DNA of 64,000 nucleotides from Methylocystis bryophila. Its GTDB lineage: Bacteria; Pseudomonadota; Alphaproteobacteria; Rhizobiales; Beijerinckiaceae. The position numbers and the translations under genes are program-made. Positions 27,459 to 36,168 of the stretch are shown here, in pieces. The stretch is from NCBI RefSeq assembly GCF_027925445.1, contig NZ_AP027149.1, positions 3,360,501-3,424,500 of the forward strand, given 5' to 3'. The notes below the pieces were generated by a model. It saw only the letters and a list, made by a program, of their open reading frames with translations, searched no databases and was not told the origin of the DNA. Numbering within the stretch: the first letter of the stretch is position 1; each line of letters opens with the position of its first letter.

Positions 27459-28667
27459 ATGGATGAAAGCATCGGACATTTCGTCGCCCTGCTCGCCGTC
27501 GCCATGCTGGTGGCCATCGCCGCGCGGCGGCTGAAGCTCCCCTACACGGTCGGCCTCGTCGTGGTCGGCGCGGCGCTGAAGTTCAGTCGCCTCGATCTCG
27601 GCGAGCATCTGACGCATGATCTCGTCTTCGATCTCATTTTGCCGCCGCTGCTGTTCGAGGCGGCGCTGGCGCTCTCCTGGCGCGATCTGAAGCGCGATCT
27701 CGTCCCGATCCTCGTCTTCTCGACGGTCGGGGCGCTCGCCGCGACTTTCTTCGTCGCGGAAGGCATGACGTTGCTGCTGGGTTGGCCGTTCGCCTCGGCT
27801 CTCGTGTTCGGCGCCTTGATCGCCGCAACCGACCCCGTCGCGACGATCGCCATGTTCAAGGACAACGCCCTTCATGGCCGCCTGCGCCTCCTCGTCGAGA
27901 GCGAAAGCCTCATGAATGACGGGGCGGCGGCGGTCATCTTCGTCGCGAGCCTCGCCTGGGCCGGCGCGGGCGCGGCGGCTTCGGCCGATGGGAGCTCGGT
28001 ATTGAGCCTTGCCGGCGTCGCGGTTGGCGGCCTCGCGATCGGTTGTCTCTGCGGCGGCCTGGCCATCCTCGTTGCGGGGAGAACCTCCGAGCATCTGGTC
28101 GAAGCGGCGCTGACAACGATCACCGCCTTCGGCGCCTTTCTCTCCGCGGAATATTTTCACGCGTCCGGCGTGCTGGCCACCGTCGCCGCCGGTCTCGTGA
28201 TGGGCAATCTCGGCGTGCTCGCCGACGACGAGAAATCCTATCTCACGAACAGAGGCCGGGAGTTCGCCGTCCCTTTGTGGGAGTTTATCGCTTTCCTCGC
28301 CAATTCGGTGGTGTTCTTGCTCATCGGCGTCGATCTGGCGTCCATGCCCTTCGGCGCCGGCGAGGCATTTGCGATCTTCGTCGCAATCGGCGTCGTGCTG
28401 CTCGGGCGCGCAGTGACGATTTATCCCTTGAGCCTGCTTCTCGCCCCGACGCGCTGGGCCATCCCTCTTCGTGAGCAGCATATTCTGTGGTGGGGAGGCC
28501 TGCGCGGCGCGCTGGCGCTCGCCCTGGCGCTGTCGCTGCCCGAGAACCTGCCGCTGCGCGACGAGCTCAGGATCGCGGCCTTCGGGGTCGTCGGCTTCTC
28601 GATCGTCGTGCAGGGCTTGACGATGCCGCCGCTGCTGCGCCGGCTGGGATTGGTGACGTCGAGATGA
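27459..28667 (+). CDS. CPA1-type Na+/H+ antiporter, NhaP-like
   Basis: A 402-residue integral membrane protein with about a dozen hydrophobic segments. It carries the CPA1 features LPYTVGLVVVG near the N-terminus, FDLILPPLLFEAAL, the ion-binding ATDPVATIAMF (Asp in the discontinuous helix), ESESLMNDGAA, and the late WWGGLRGALALAL. It exchanges protons for Na+ or K+ across the inner membrane. It is in the same direction as the SEC-C gene and may be cotranscribed. No regulatory C-terminal domain is present. Confidence 0.9.
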   Translation: MDESIGHFVALLAVAMLVAIAARRLKLPYTVGLVVVGAALKFSRLDLGEHLTHDLVFDLILPPLLFEAALALSWRDLKRDLVPILVFSTVGALAATFFVAEGMTLLLGWPFASALVFGALIAATDPVATIAMFKDNALHGRLRLLVESESLMNDGAAAVIFVASLAWAGAGAAASADGSSVLSLAGVAVGGLAIGCLCGGLAILVAGRTSEHLVEAALTTITAFGAFLSAEYFHASGVLATVAAGLVMGNLGVLADDEKSYLTNRGREFAVPLWEFIAFLANSVVFLLIGVDLASMPFGAGEAFAIFVAIGVVLLGRAVTIYPLSLLLAPTRWAIPLREQHILWWGGLRGALALALALSLPENLPLRDELRIAAFGVVGFSIVVQGLTMPPLLRRLGLVTSR

Positions 28668-28819
28668 CAGGCGATTATCTCATCTCGATCCCAGCGGCGG
28701 CTGCGGCGAAGCGCTCGCCGCCTTTCCGGAGGCGTTCGCCACGGTGACGGTCGCGGTTTGTCCAGCAATGAATTTCTGCTACTCTCGACAGGTTTGTTGG
28801 CATTTGCTGGGGATCAAAA

Positions 28820-29800
28820 ATGAAGCGCCTATTGGTTGTCGCAACGATCTCTTTCTCGGCGCTCCTCGCCGGCTCCGCCCAGGCGGAGGTTCCCATGACC
28901 GGCTCTTTCACCGCGCAGCAAGCCTGCCCGGCGACGCCCTCGATCCACAGCGGCGACAACGCCGTCAGCTTGGAAGCCAATCACTCCTATAAGCTCCTGG
29001 CCAAGAACAAGGACGCCGCGACGCATTATCTCCTCGAAGTGCCGGGCGCCGAGCCCACGCGCCGCTGGGTCGCCATCGACTGCGGCGATCTTTCGACGGG
29101 CGCCGCATCCGCTCAGACCCAAGGAGGAAGCCAAACCAATGGCGGCAAGCAAAGCTTCTACCTGCTCGCGGTCAGTTGGGAGCCCGCCTTCTGCGCCACG
29201 GAGCCGAGCAAGCCCGAATGTCAGAGCGAGACGCCGGGCGGCGCCGACACGAGGCAGCTTTCTCTGCATGGTCTGTGGCCCGATCCCGATGAATATTGCA
29301 ATGTCCCGGGCGACGTCGTCGCGATCGACAAGCAGAAGCGCTTCGGCGATCTGCCGGCCGTCAACCTGTCCGAGGACGTTCGAGACGCTTTGGAGCAGGT
29401 CATGCCTGGCACGAAGTCGTCGCTGGAGCGTCACGAATGGGTTAAACACGGCACCTGCGCCCCTGTCGCGACGCCGGACGCCTACTTCACCGCGGCGACC
29501 GCATTGATGGGGCAATTGAACGCCTCGGAAGTCGGCGCTTTATTCGCGAAGAACGTCGGCGCCCAGATTACGACGGCGCAAATCAAGAAGGCGATGAACG
29601 ACAGCTTCGGCGCCGGAGCGGGCGACCGCATCAAGGTGAGCTGCAAAGGCTCCCACGGAGACCGCATGATCATGGAGGTCACGATCGGCCTCCAAGGGCA
29701 GCTCGATGGAAAATCCGACCTGTCGCAGCTCGTCGCCGCCGCGCCGGCGGTCGCAGATTCGGGTTGTCCGAGCGGGCTCGTCACGGCCGTCCGACAGTGA
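28820..29800 (+). CDS. Secreted RNase T2-family ribonuclease
   Basis: The 326-residue protein has a signal peptide (about 1-22, ending AQA). It has both catalytic regions of the T2 family: CAS I with His150 in LSLHGLWPD, and CAS II with His205, Glu206, Lys209 and His210 in ERHEWVKHGTC. Paired cysteines suggest a disulfide-bonded periplasmic or secreted enzyme. T2 enzymes cut RNA through a 2',3'-cyclic phosphate with little base preference and are used for phosphate scavenging. About 110 residues precede the T2 core, more than is usual. It is convergent with the aldo/keto reductase gene. Confidence 0.92.
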   Translation: MKRLLVVATISFSALLAGSAQAEVPMTGSFTAQQACPATPSIHSGDNAVSLEANHSYKLLAKNKDAATHYLLEVPGAEPTRRWVAIDCGDLSTGAASAQTQGGSQTNGGKQSFYLLAVSWEPAFCATEPSKPECQSETPGGADTRQLSLHGLWPDPDEYCNVPGDVVAIDKQKRFGDLPAVNLSEDVRDALEQVMPGTKSSLERHEWVKHGTCAPVATPDAYFTAATALMGQLNASEVGALFAKNVGAQITTAQIKKAMNDSFGAGAGDRIKVSCKGSHGDRMIMEVTIGLQGQLDGKSDLSQLVAAAPAVADSGCPSGLVTAVRQ

Positions 29801-29861
29801 GCGCCCGCCCGTGGGGGCCGCGCCGCGACGGCGCGTTCCTGCGGGGACGCCCTCGACGGGC

Positions 29862-30848
29862 CTATAAATTTAGCGCATTCATGGCCGGCTCGATGTAACG
29901 CGTTCCGGCGGCTGCGCCAGCAGGCAGCGCTTCGCCGATCCGCGCGATCTCGTCGGCGGAGAGCGCTATCGACAACGCCCCGACATTCTCGTCGAAATAT
30001 TTGCGCCGCTTCGTGCCGGGAATAGGCACGATGTCCTCTCCCTGCGCCAGCACCCAGGCCAGCGCGAGCTGCGCCGGCGTGCAGCGCTTCTCGCGCGCGA
30101 AGGCTTCGAGCTCGCGGAGAAGCGCGAGGTTCTTGTCGAAATTCTCTCCCTGGAAGCGCGGGGTGTGACGGCGGTAGTCGTCTTGCGGCACATCGTCGGT
30201 GGATTTGAAGCGCCCGGTCAGGAAGCCCCGCCCCAGCGGGCTGTAAGCGACAAAGCCGACGCCGAGCTCTCGGCAGGCGGCGAGAATTTCGCCCTCGGGC
30301 TCGCGGCTCCAAAGCGAATATTCGGTCTGCAGCGCGGCGATCGGATGCACGGCGCAGGCCTTGCGCAACGTCGCTGGCGCGGCCTCGGAGAGGCCGAGAT
30401 AGCGGACCTTGCCGGCCTTCACGAGCGAGGTCATCGCGCCGACGGTCTCCTCTATCGGCGTTTTGGGATCGACGCGGTGCTGGTAATAGAGATCGATCGT
30501 TTCAACGCCGAGGCGCTTCAGGCTCGCCTCGCAGCAGCGCCGCACATAGTCGGGGCGCCCATCGACGCCGAGAAACGCGCCGTCCGGCGCGCGCACATTT
30601 CCGAATTTCGTGGCGAGAAAAACCTCGTCGCGCCGCTTCGCGATCGCCAGGCCAACGAGCTTCTCATTCTCGCCGAGCCCATACATGTCGGCGGTGTCGA
30701 GAAAGGTGACGCCGCAATCGAGCGCGTGACGGATCGTCGCGATCGACTCGGCCTCGTCGCCGCCGGCATAGAAGTCCGACATGCCCATGCAGCCGAGCCC
30801 GATCGCGGAGACCTCCGGGCCGTTGCGTCCAAGCCTGCGTTTTTGCAT
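29862..30848 (-). CDS. Aldo/keto reductase
   Basis: A 328-residue NADP-dependent oxidoreductase of the (beta/alpha)8 AKR fold. The catalytic tetrad is visible: Asp in FLDTADMYG, Tyr in the same motif, Lys in FLATKFGNV and His in YYQHRVDP. The cofactor region VPIPGTKRRKY is in the usual C-terminal place. It resembles the AKR13-like group that reduces aldehydes. It appears to be a single gene with 96 bp to the next gene upstream. The substrate is unknown. Confidence 0.92.
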   Translation of the reverse strand: MQKRRLGRNGPEVSAIGLGCMGMSDFYAGGDEAESIATIRHALDCGVTFLDTADMYGLGENEKLVGLAIAKRRDEVFLATKFGNVRAPDGAFLGVDGRPDYVRRCCEASLKRLGVETIDLYYQHRVDPKTPIEETVGAMTSLVKAGKVRYLGLSEAAPATLRKACAVHPIAALQTEYSLWSREPEGEILAACRELGVGFVAYSPLGRGFLTGRFKSTDDVPQDDYRRHTPRFQGENFDKNLALLRELEAFAREKRCTPAQLALAWVLAQGEDIVPIPGTKRRKYFDENVGALSIALSADEIARIGEALPAGAAAGTRYIEPAMNALNL

Positions 30849-30944
30849 GGGCTTCCTCGATAAAATCGCGACGAAGGATCGCGCGAACGCTCGTCTATCT
30901 AGCGCGCTTTCCGCGCCAGCAGGATGGCTAGTCCCTCGCTCCCC

Positions 30945-31394
30945 TCACGCGCCGGCTCCGCGTGCGAAGACCAGGGCGCGCGCAACGAGCTTCTGCACGG
31001 GCTCGTCGCGCTGATTGTAGGTCGTGAGCTTGATCGTCGCGATTCCTCTATTGGGACGCGAACGCGAGCGCTTAATTTCCGTCACCTCGCCTTCGATGCG
31101 GATCGAGTCGCCCGGTCGCACGGGCTGCGGCCAGCTGAGCTCGGCGCCCATACCGATGAGGCCTCCCGCGAAGGGAGCGGGTCCTTCGACAAGGAGGCGC
31201 ATCGACAGCGCCGCCGTCTGCCAGCCGCTCGCGACGAGCCCGCCGAACAGGCTCGCCTTCGCGGCCTCCGCGTCGAGGTGGAAATATTGCGGATCATTGT
31301 CGCGCGCGAAGCGAATGATCTCCTCGGGCGTCAGGACGCGGGGCTCGGAACGAAACAGCTGACCGACGGACAAATCTTCGAGATAGAGCGTCAT
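30945..31394 (-). CDS. MaoC-like dehydratase (hot-dog fold)
   Basis: A 149-residue protein with the hydratase-2 motif FARDNDPQYFHLDAEAA near residue 30. Segment GLVASGWQTAALSMRLL and the strand SWPQPVRPGDSIRIEGEV follow, as in single-domain MaoC enzymes that hydrate enoyl-CoA thioesters. Its ATG overlaps the stop of the upstream NlpC/P60 gene (ATGA, 31391-31394), so it is the third gene in the aminopeptidase operon. The functional link to those genes is not obvious. Confidence 0.88.
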   Translation of the reverse strand: MTLYLEDLSVGQLFRSEPRVLTPEEIIRFARDNDPQYFHLDAEAAKASLFGGLVASGWQTAALSMRLLVEGPAPFAGGLIGMGAELSWPQPVRPGDSIRIEGEVTEIKRSRSRPNRGIATIKLTTYNQRDEPVQKLVARALVFARGAGA

Positions 31395-32263
31395 GCTTTG
31401 CTCTGCTCCTGATGGGGAGCCAGCCTCTTGATTGCCGTCACCTCACCCGCCCCGGCGGCGACGTTGCGCGCGCGGACTTCATCCAAAGGTTCGGACGCGA
31501 CCAGCATATGCGTCGCGTTGGCGTGCAGCAGCGTCGAGGCGTCGCGCATGATCCCGACATGACCTTTCCAAAAGACGAGATCGCCGCGCTGCAGAGGCTC
31601 CTCCGCCGCAACGACCCGCCCAAGCCCCGCCTGCTGCAGATCGCTGTCGCGCGGCGCGGCGATCCCTGCGCGCGCCAAGGCGCATTGCACGAGGCCCGAG
31701 CAATCGATCCCCAGCGGGCTCTTGCCGCCCCAAAGATAGGGGACGCCGATCAACGTCTCGGCGACGGCGACGAAATCATCGGCATGGGCGTCGATCGGGG
31801 CCAAATGCTTCGCATAGATGAAGCCACCCTCCCCCGTCGCCAGAAAGTCGTCCCGCTGCTCCACGATGCGCGCTGCCGCGCCGAGCGGCAGCGCCAGGAT
31901 CGTCGGCGCCTTCATATTGGCGGCGGGATAGACGAAGCTGCGCGCCACGCGAACCACATGGGTCGGCGGTTCGACGCGGCTCCAGAGCGCATTGGCCGCG
32001 ATCCAGCCGACATAGCCGTCGCTTGCGAGCTGACCCCAGCACCAGCCCTCCTCCTCGTCATAGACGGTCACGCAGTCGCCATAGAGCGCCTGGGTGTCGA
32101 GCGGCGCGTCGGGGCGCGGCTCGCGCTTCACGTCCACGACGCCCTCCTTGATCTGCATGGCGACGCCATCGACGAAGCGCGCGGCCGCAACGCGGCCTTC
32201 GAGATGCTTGGCGGCGATTTCGGGTCGCGCGGGCGTCAGCCTTCTGTCGAAACTCCCGCTCAT
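31391..32263 (-). CDS. NlpC/P60-family (C40) peptidase with SH3-like N-terminal region
   Basis: The ATG at 32263 gives 290 residues and overlaps the aminopeptidase stop by four bases; a longer frame to 32374 is rejected. The N-terminal half contains two SH3b-like stretches (LYGDCVTVYDEEEGWCWGQLASDGYVGWI; FVYPAANMKAPTILALPLGA). The C40 catalytic domain has the Cys in GIDCSGLVQCALARAG and the His in LVFWKGHVGIM. Such enzymes cleave gamma-D-glutamyl-diamino acid bonds in murein peptides. No signal peptide is seen, so it may act on recycled muropeptides in the cytoplasm with the neighbouring aminopeptidase; that is inference. Confidence 0.9.
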   Translation of the reverse strand: MSGSFDRRLTPARPEIAAKHLEGRVAAARFVDGVAMQIKEGVVDVKREPRPDAPLDTQALYGDCVTVYDEEEGWCWGQLASDGYVGWIAANALWSRVEPPTHVVRVARSFVYPAANMKAPTILALPLGAAARIVEQRDDFLATGEGGFIYAKHLAPIDAHADDFVAVAETLIGVPYLWGGKSPLGIDCSGLVQCALARAGIAAPRDSDLQQAGLGRVVAAEEPLQRGDLVFWKGHVGIMRDASTLLHANATHMLVASEPLDEVRARNVAAGAGEVTAIKRLAPHQEQSKA

Positions 32264-33660
32264 CGCGTCGCGCTCCTTGTCGCGACACGCGCCTCGATGA
32301 GGTCGTAAAGCAGGCGGGCAGCCTGGATCTCGCCGCCTTCGGGGCGGCCGGGCTTCGTTGAGGGGTTCCAGCAATAGACGTCGAAATGCGCCCAGCGCTG
32401 CGGATCGGCGACGAAGCGGCTGAGGAAGAGAGCCGCCGTGATCGAACCCGCGAAGCCGTGGCTCGTCGTGCTCGACACATCCGCAATCTTGCTGTCCAGC
32501 CCGCTCTGATAGGCTTCCCAGAGCGGCAGCCGCCAGACGGGATCGTTCGCGCTGGCGCCAAAGCGCGCGATCTCCTCGGCGAGCGCGTCGGAACGCGTGT
32601 AGAAAGGCGGCAGCTCGGGACCGAGCGCCACGCGCGCCGCGCCCGTCAGCGTCGCAAAATCGAAGAGCAGATCGGGCTCGTCCTCGCTGGCGAGCGCCAA
32701 GGCGTCGGCCAGGATGAGCCGTCCTTCGGCGTCCGTGTTGCCGATCTCGACGCTCAGTCCCTTGCGGCTCTTGTAGACGTCGCCGGTGCGGAAAGAAGCG
32801 GCGGAGACCGAATTCTCGACGATGGGCAGGATCACCCGCAGACGCAGGGGCAGATCAACCGAGAGCAGCATTTCGGCAAGCGACAACGCGACCGCGGAGC
32901 CGCCCATGTCTTTCTTCATCAGCGCCATCGCGCTCGAGGGTTTTATGTCGAGCCCGCCGGTGTCGTAGCACACGCCTTTGCCGACAAGCGTGACCTTGAG
33001 ACCGTCCGCGGGGCCGCAGGAAAACTCCACGAGTCTCGGCGCCTCGGCGGCGGCGCGGCCGACCGCGTGGATCAGGGGCAAGTTCTCGCGCAAGAGATCG
33101 TCGCCGATGACGACGCGCGGCGCGACGCCCTGGCGCTCGGCGATAGCGAGCGCTGCATCGGTCAGAGCCTGCGGCCCCATGTCGTTGGCCGGCGTGTTGA
33201 TCAGATCGCGCCCCATCGCAACCGCCGCGGCGATTCGCTCGAGGCGCAGCGCGTCGACGCCCTTGGGCGCGCGAAGCCGTGGCGCTGCGGCGGGTTTAGC
33301 CCGGTAGCGGAGGAATTGGTAGGAGGACAGGAGAAAGGCCAGCGCCGCCGCGTCCGGATCGCGCGGCGCGCGCTCGAAGGCGTAGACGCCGGGAGGCAGA
33401 GCCGTCAGCTTGCCGGCAAGAAAGGGATCGAGTCTCCGGGCGCCCGGAGACTCGACGCCAAACAGCACGCGCGCCAGCGCTCCCTCTGGCGATGGCGGGA
33501 GAAGCAAAGCGCCAGGCTTGGGCTCGAACCCTGCGGCGCCGACATAGGCGCGCATCGGCGGCGGCAGCCCCTCCAGATATTGGGCGAAGCTTTCCTTGTC
33601 GACGCAATCGATCGGAATCGCCGACTCTTCATTTTCCGCAAAATGCGCCGCGTCCGCCAT
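32260..33660 (-). CDS. M17 leucyl aminopeptidase family protein
   Basis: A 466-residue metallopeptidase. The C-terminal catalytic domain has NTPANDMGP, the metal-binding GKGVCYDTGGLDIKPSSAMALMKKDMGG, and the family signature NTDAEGRLILADALALA. The N-terminal macro-like domain is divergent. Family members are hexameric dizinc enzymes that remove N-terminal residues from peptides in the cytoplasm. It is the first gene of a coupled operon (aminopeptidase, NlpC/P60, MaoC). The set of peptide-cleaving enzymes suggests cell-wall peptide turnover. Confidence 0.92.
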   Translation of the reverse strand: MADAAHFAENEESAIPIDCVDKESFAQYLEGLPPPMRAYVGAAGFEPKPGALLLPPSPEGALARVLFGVESPGARRLDPFLAGKLTALPPGVYAFERAPRDPDAAALAFLLSSYQFLRYRAKPAAAPRLRAPKGVDALRLERIAAAVAMGRDLINTPANDMGPQALTDAALAIAERQGVAPRVVIGDDLLRENLPLIHAVGRAAAEAPRLVEFSCGPADGLKVTLVGKGVCYDTGGLDIKPSSAMALMKKDMGGSAVALSLAEMLLSVDLPLRLRVILPIVENSVSAASFRTGDVYKSRKGLSVEIGNTDAEGRLILADALALASEDEPDLLFDFATLTGAARVALGPELPPFYTRSDALAEEIARFGASANDPVWRLPLWEAYQSGLDSKIADVSSTTSHGFAGSITAALFLSRFVADPQRWAHFDVYCWNPSTKPGRPEGGEIQAARLLYDLIEARVATRSATR

Positions 33661-34060
33661 TTCGACTCCTTCGCTCGCGCGCCGCCAGACGCACCTTCAG
33701 CATTTGTTAGGGGCAAGGCTCCATCACGGCAAGTTTTGGGGCTCAAAGCGCTGGAATGTCAAACTGATCAGGACATTCCGTCGTATCGCATCCGACAGGC
33801 GCCGCAGCAGCCTCAGTGCTGCGATTGCTGCACGGCGGCGCCGATCATTAGGGAGATTTCGTGATGAAGCACCGAAGATTTTCCTGCGCGCTGTCGCCAC
33901 GATTGCCGCGCGATGAGAAAACCTTGAAGGAAGCCGCGTTTCAGAATGGTCCGTCGCCGATCTGCCCAACGGCCGACGTCAAACCCAACGTTTGACTTTC
34001 CGGCGATAGAAAAGCCGCGCCCAAAGGCGCGGCCCCGGATTGAGCAAGCGAGCTTGCTCA
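33661..34060. other. Intergenic region with two short hairpins
   Basis: No gene with coding character is visible. Two hairpins lie near the right end: GCCGCGCC at 34014-34021 with GGCGCGGC at 34026-34033, and TGAGCAAG at 34041-34048 with CTTGCTCA at 34053-34060. Neither has a convincing T-run, so they may be part of the adjoining repeat array and not terminators. Confidence 0.5.
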
Positions 34061-34175
34061 GATCACGCTGCGTTCAGGCGGAATCGCCTGAACGCAGAAA
34101 ACGTGATCGATTCTAAAAGTTTGGAGCGCGATTTGCGCGAAAAACCGGCTTCCACTTTTTCGCATCGCGCTCTAG
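34061..34175. repeat. Dispersed palindromic repeat, copy D (the most complete)
   Basis: The left half is a long stem: GATCACG at 34061-34067 pairs with CGTGATC at 34102-34108, and a 13-bp arm at 34068-34080 pairs with 34085-34097 around a GAAT loop. It is joined by AAAAGTTTGGA to a right half that opens with GAGCGCGAT and closes with ATCGCGCTCTAG. The terminal CTAG (34172-34175) provides the stop codon of the phosphoesterase gene on the minus strand. Confidence 0.78.
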
Positions 34176-36013
34176 TCCCTATCGTCCCAGTCCTCGAAGG
34201 CGAACAACTTCATCAAGTCGCCGATTGCCGGGCTGTTCGTCGGCACATAGGGACTGTCGTCGTTGTGCCGTGGATTCGGCAGATTGTCACGGCTCAGCTT
34301 CGAGATCTTGGGCAGGCCCCAGTTCCTCTCGATGAACTTCAGCAGCGAGACGTGATCGTAGTATGTGTGATCGACGTAACCCTTCTTGGCGTAGGGCGAC
34401 ACGACGATGAGCGGAATGCGCGTGCCGTCGCCGAAGAAATCGACAGGCTGGATGTAGCCCGAGTCATAGTAGCCGCCGCCTTCATCGACCGTGATGAAGA
34501 TCGCGGTCGATTCCCAAGCCTTCGAGCCCTTCACGCGCTTGATGAGCGTATCGAGGAACGCCTCGTAGAGCGCCGGGGACGAATTCGCCGGATGCGCGGC
34601 GAAGGCCTCGAACGGGCGAACGAAGGAAACAGCCGGCAGCTTGTCATTCGCCAGATCGTCGACAAAATCGCCATAGCTCTGCAGCTTCGCCGCCTCGGAA
34701 GCGTTTGTCTCGATATTGCTGTAGCCCGTCAGCGGGTCACAGATGTTGCAGTAGGAGTGATAGCGGACGGACGGCCCGGTGTCGTTCGCCGCGACCAAGG
34801 GGAAGAAGACGCCGTCCACCTGGTCGTGGAACCGGGTCTGATCGTTGCCGCTATCCGCGCTGTAGTATTTCCAGGACACATTCGCCTTCGTCATCACTTC
34901 GGCGATGGTCGGCGCGCTCTGCGGCGGCAGCGTGAAGTTGTTGGCTGCGCCAACTGGGTTGGTGACGCCCGTGAATCGGTTCCAATAAAGGTTGTAGTTG
35001 TTCACGAGATAGTAGTGTCCCGGCGCGCATTTCCTGTCCTTCACGCCGCGATCATTGAGCTCGTCCGCAACCGCCTTGACGCCAGGCTGGCCATTGTCGG
35101 AGCATTCGACGTAAGAGCCGCCGCCGTAGCCATCCTGAGTGTAGTAGTTGTTCGTTCCCGAGAGCGGATTGGGATTCTCGATCTGGTTGCCGAGAGGCGT
35201 GCCGACCGAACCGTCGAGCTTCGTCCAATCGGTGAAATAGGCGGCGTGGCCGGTGACGAGCGCCTGGAAGTTAGCGCCCGTGCCGCCCATGACCGCCTGA
35301 TGATAATTGTCGCTGATCGCATATTGCTGGGCGAGCGACATGAAGACAGGCGCGTCGCCGGCGCTCATGTTGTAGAACCCCATGGAGATCCCGCCCTCTT
35401 TGGGGTTGAACCCTCCGGAGGGCGGCGGATTGCCGTTCGAACCCGTGCCGATGGTCTCCTCGACCCAGACGAACTTGTCGTGCTTACGGCCGTCCGCCTC
35501 CTGCCACATCTGGAAGAAGCGGTGAACCGGGTCGCCCGTGTATGCGCCGTAGGGCGCATATTTGCTGATCTGGAACGGCCCGTTCGGCAAATTCGCAGGA
35601 AAGCGGCTGTCTGGAATGCTCGACGGCGCGGAGACGAAAGCGCCATCGCTCGAGCGCGGCTGGAATTCGTGTCCCGTGTAAGGCTGCGGCAGCGTGACAT
35701 AGGAGCCGGTGGTCGCGGTCTCCACATGGTAGTTCGGCCCGGGCTCGTATGCTGTCCGCTGCTTGGCCGTGGCGAAATTCGGACCCGGATCGCCACTTGC
35801 CAGGATGATGCCCTTGCTCAGCAAATTGTCGACAAGCTGGCCATTTGTCGGCTGATAGGCGCCGAAGAGATTGTCGAAGGTGCGATTCTCGCCGACGACG
35901 ATAATGACGTGTTTGATTGGAGTCCGGGTTGAATCCGCCTGTGCCGGCGCGAGCGACGCCGCCGTCAGCGCGGTCGTCGCAAGACAGAGGGATTTGAGAA
36001 GATTACGACTCAT
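34172..36013 (-). CDS. Secreted phosphoesterase, phospholipase C/acid phosphatase AcpA family
   Basis: A 613-residue protein from the ATG at 36013, which has GGGGA upstream; an ATG at 36025 is the alternative. Signal peptide residues of about 1-26 end in AQA. The mature part opens with IKHVIIVVGENRTFDNLFGAY, the metal-binding start of the PF04185 family. It continues with SDNYHQAVMGGTGANF, FITVDEGGGYYDSGYI and RIPLIVVSPYAKKGYVDHTYYDHVSLLKFIERNW. Family members hydrolyse phospholipids or phosphomonoesters in the periplasm or outside the cell. The last codons DWDDRD end in a TAG supplied by a dispersed repeat. Confidence 0.88.
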   Translation of the reverse strand: MSRNLLKSLCLATTALTAASLAPAQADSTRTPIKHVIIVVGENRTFDNLFGAYQPTNGQLVDNLLSKGIILASGDPGPNFATAKQRTAYEPGPNYHVETATTGSYVTLPQPYTGHEFQPRSSDGAFVSAPSSIPDSRFPANLPNGPFQISKYAPYGAYTGDPVHRFFQMWQEADGRKHDKFVWVEETIGTGSNGNPPPSGGFNPKEGGISMGFYNMSAGDAPVFMSLAQQYAISDNYHQAVMGGTGANFQALVTGHAAYFTDWTKLDGSVGTPLGNQIENPNPLSGTNNYYTQDGYGGGSYVECSDNGQPGVKAVADELNDRGVKDRKCAPGHYYLVNNYNLYWNRFTGVTNPVGAANNFTLPPQSAPTIAEVMTKANVSWKYYSADSGNDQTRFHDQVDGVFFPLVAANDTGPSVRYHSYCNICDPLTGYSNIETNASEAAKLQSYGDFVDDLANDKLPAVSFVRPFEAFAAHPANSSPALYEAFLDTLIKRVKGSKAWESTAIFITVDEGGGYYDSGYIQPVDFFGDGTRIPLIVVSPYAKKGYVDHTYYDHVSLLKFIERNWGLPKISKLSRDNLPNPRHNDDSPYVPTNSPAIGDLMKLFAFEDWDDRD

Positions 36014-36168
36014 ATTTGTCCCCAATTCTGAGTTCGAAAATACATGGACGGCGCGCCAGCCGAGTGGAACGGGCGTTGGGCCGCAACGGGGCTATCGGCG
36101 AGGAACGTCTCAGGGGGATGTCGACAGGATCAAGAATTCATGACGAAGCCAGTGACTGTAGTGGCGAG

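Noticed and set aside
26595..28481. 628-codon open frame on the minus strand
   Set aside because: It is antisense to the SEC-C protein and the antiporter, both with strong family motifs. The translation is rich in Arg, Glu, Asp and Gln without any domain, typical of a shadow frame in GC-rich DNA.
34040..35932. 630-codon open frame on the plus strand
   Set aside because: It is antisense to the phosphoesterase and passes through the dispersed repeat; no recognisable domain.
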